Source: a virus
Length of the DNA stretch: 24,939 bases
IMG/VR virus record: IMGVR_UViG_3300025305_000129
Span: 1-24,939 of that record
Direction: 5' to 3' (one strand)
The position numbers and the translations under genes are program-made. Numbering within the stretch: the first letter of the stretch is position 1; every line of letters begins with the position of its first letter. This document shows, piece after piece, positions 23,524 to 24,939 of this stretch. Under the pieces are notes generated by a model, which did no database searches, was not told the origin of the DNA, and was given only the letters and a program-made list of their open reading frames with translations.

Positions 23524-24939
23524 TATTCAGCTCCCTGTTTTGCCCTGTCCTGCCCAATCTTCTGGGCTTCCAGCCTTAGTTTCTCTTCATCGGTCACCAT
23601 GCCACGCTCGGTTTTCATGTTGTCCAATGTCTGTTTTGTTGAATCCAGCTCTGACTGACGCTGTGCAGCTTCTGACTGCATTTGCATAGTCTGGTCAATA
23701 TATTCCACAAATTTCTCTGAGCCTGAGATGGGTGCATTCTCCACAAGCGTCCTGATATCCACGAGCTGCGGGTTGATGGAGCCTATCAAATTAGCGAGGG
23801 CTACCATACGGTTGAAGTTCTCTTCCTTCTGGGTGATATTGCTTTCACCTTCATCAAGCTCTACATAGAGTGATGGGTTCCTCACATCGTTAAAGACCTG
23901 TGCGCCAACGCTTAAATTCATAATCGTTTCAGCAAATACATCGTTTTCCTTGACCCGTATAACCCTGTCCATCTCGGAGTATACATGGCTGAAATTGTCT
24001 ACAAAATCCTTGGCAAGCACCTTTCTCAGTCGGCTTAAATTTTTAAAGTAGGGATTAATGGCTGCAGCAGCACGCTGTACTTTCTGTTCGAAAAGAACCC
24101 CAGACTCTCCACTGCGTGCAGTCTCACCTTTCATAGCTTCAGAAATAAGCGAAACACGCTGTGCGAATGCAACGCTGTTCTCAGCATTTAGCATGATATC
24201 TGGCGGCAGCGAAGAAGGAGAAAGTCTCTGGGGTAAAATGGAAGGGTTATTCAGTTCATAAACCATGTTAGGCTGATTGCCTTTCTCCTTGAGAGCTTTT
24301 ATTGTTTCTTTCTCACGCTTATCAATAAATACACCGCCTGAGAGTATCTGGGTCACATAGTCCCTGACCTGAGATTTAGCCTTATTGACATCGTCCTGAA
24401 TGTCAAGCAGGTGGTCAACAAGCGACGTTTGTTCGTTTATCTGGACATTGTAGTTGTAACTCCAGACCGGGAAGCAGTCAAAATTTGATGTGGGCTGTTC
24501 CATATCGTCGTCCTTGACGATAAGGTTCTTGAAATAGGGTATAATTGTTGTCACATGAATCTGGTCTTTATTGAACTCATTGACCATCATCAGGCTGGGA
24601 TTCTCTTTTCTCAGCTTACGGTACTCGTTTCTCGGCAGAATCATGTAATCATTACCATCGAATACATTCACCATCTTGGTCGTGACCCGTTCCTGCATCT
24701 CAAGCACCCGATAGCGGTCATTTATCTTGTCATAGTTCTCCAGATTGGATGAGTAGGTCTTATCGGTCATGCGACGGATTGTTTCAGAGAGTGTCTGATA
24801 CCACGCCTTTGACCGTTCCACTTTCACATCGTAGGGGTCAATGCTGTATTTTTCTGATATGACATCCAGCGGCTCCCAGCCTTCCTTGACCAGCCAACGG
24901 CAGTGTTTCAAGTCATAGTCGTTTGCCCGTGTCTCCGGG
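23523..24939 (-). CDS. Portal protein, P22-like (partial; N-terminus beyond window)
   Basis: The frame is open to the right edge, so the start lies outside the window; 471 residues are visible. It begins ETRANDYDLKHCRWLVKEGW, a pattern usual in the wing region of P22-type portals, followed by FDCFPVWSYNYNVQINEQTS and NPSILPQRLSPSSLPPDIM. A GETARSGESGVLFEQKVQRA segment precedes the clip/crown part. The last about 60 residues form a Gln/Glu/Lys coiled coil (EYIDQTMQMQSEAAQRQ), like portal barrel ends. Portals form the dodecameric DNA gate at the capsid vertex. The scaffold and coat follow. The 3' end carries the ribosome site of the next gene and shares TAATG with it. The terminase is expected to the right of the window but is not seen. 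Confidence 0.85.
   Translation of the reverse strand, partial: PETRANDYDLKHCRWLVKEGWEPLDVISEKYSIDPYDVKVERSKAWYQTLSETIRRMTDKTYSSNLENYDKINDRYRVLEMQERVTTKMVNVFDGNDYMILPRNEYRKLRKENPSLMMVNEFNKDQIHVTTIIPYFKNLIVKDDDMEQPTSNFDCFPVWSYNYNVQINEQTSLVDHLLDIQDDVNKAKSQVRDYVTQILSGGVFIDKREKETIKALKEKGNQPNMVYELNNPSILPQRLSPSSLPPDIMLNAENSVAFAQRVSLISEAMKGETARSGESGVLFEQKVQRAAAAINPYFKNLSRLRKVLAKDFVDNFSHVYSEMDRVIRVKENDVFAETIMNLSVGAQVFNDVRNPSLYVELDEGESNITQKEENFNRMVALANLIGSINPQLVDIRTLVENAPISGSEKFVEYIDQTMQMQSEAAQRQSELDSTKQTLDNMKTERGMVTDEEKLRLEAQKIGQDRAKQGAE

Overview
The window is one continuous, leftward-transcribed stretch of a tailed-phage genome (or prophage virion module). Every credible gene lies on the minus strand, so the biological order runs from position 24939 down to 1. 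Starts and stops mostly abut or overlap (TAATG and ATGA junctions), many genes have an AGGAG-type ribosome site, and only one gap exceeds about 60 bases (19988-20149). There is no tRNA, integrase, replication gene or CRISPR array. The DNA is AT-rich, more so in the left two thirds. The virion proteins point to a short-tailed (podovirus-like) phage: a P22-type portal, a gp56/DUF4043-type coat, a beta-propeller tail protein and a set of ejection-type proteins. From memory, several small proteins resemble those of aquatic phages of Gram-negative bacteria. Host and virus taxon cannot be fixed from this sequence alone.

Layout in transcription order. Head: portal (cut by the right edge), three tiny AT-rich genes (a 56-aa Lys-rich protein, a 107-aa single-pass membrane coiled coil, a 57-aa protein), scaffold, major coat, and a 142-aa beta-rich candidate decoration protein. 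Next is a 162-base gap with a strong hairpin. Fibre 1: a 111-aa spike-base-like protein and a 1226-aa fibre with over 20 YadA-type repeats, followed by two 79-aa genes. Lysis and membrane block: a 92-aa multi-pass membrane protein, a protein ending in a HeH-like fold, a BhlA-like membrane protein, a 48-aa membrane protein, an 87-aa protein, a lysozyme/transglycosylase-like protein and a second HeH-like protein. Neck and tail: two tandem paralogues (208 and 206 aa) and a 269-aa adaptor-like protein, a second YadA-type fibre (876 aa), and a 1167-aa tail protein carrying a DUF2341-plus-lectin-like insertion. Ejection: 441-aa and 430-aa candidate internal virion proteins, then a very large protein (769 aa seen, open at the left edge) with hydrophobic segments, a Pro-rich stalk and a ParB-like DGxHR motif.

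Together these genes would build the capsid, close it with the neck and short tail, decorate the tail with two fibre types, release progeny by lysis, and send internal proteins into the next host with the DNA. The most noteworthy elements are the large ParB-containing ejection-locus protein, which looks like a 'polyvalent' protein; the receptor-type cassette inserted into the tail propeller protein; the tandem adaptor duplication; and the AT-rich, Lys-rich gene trio inside an otherwise GC-richer head module.
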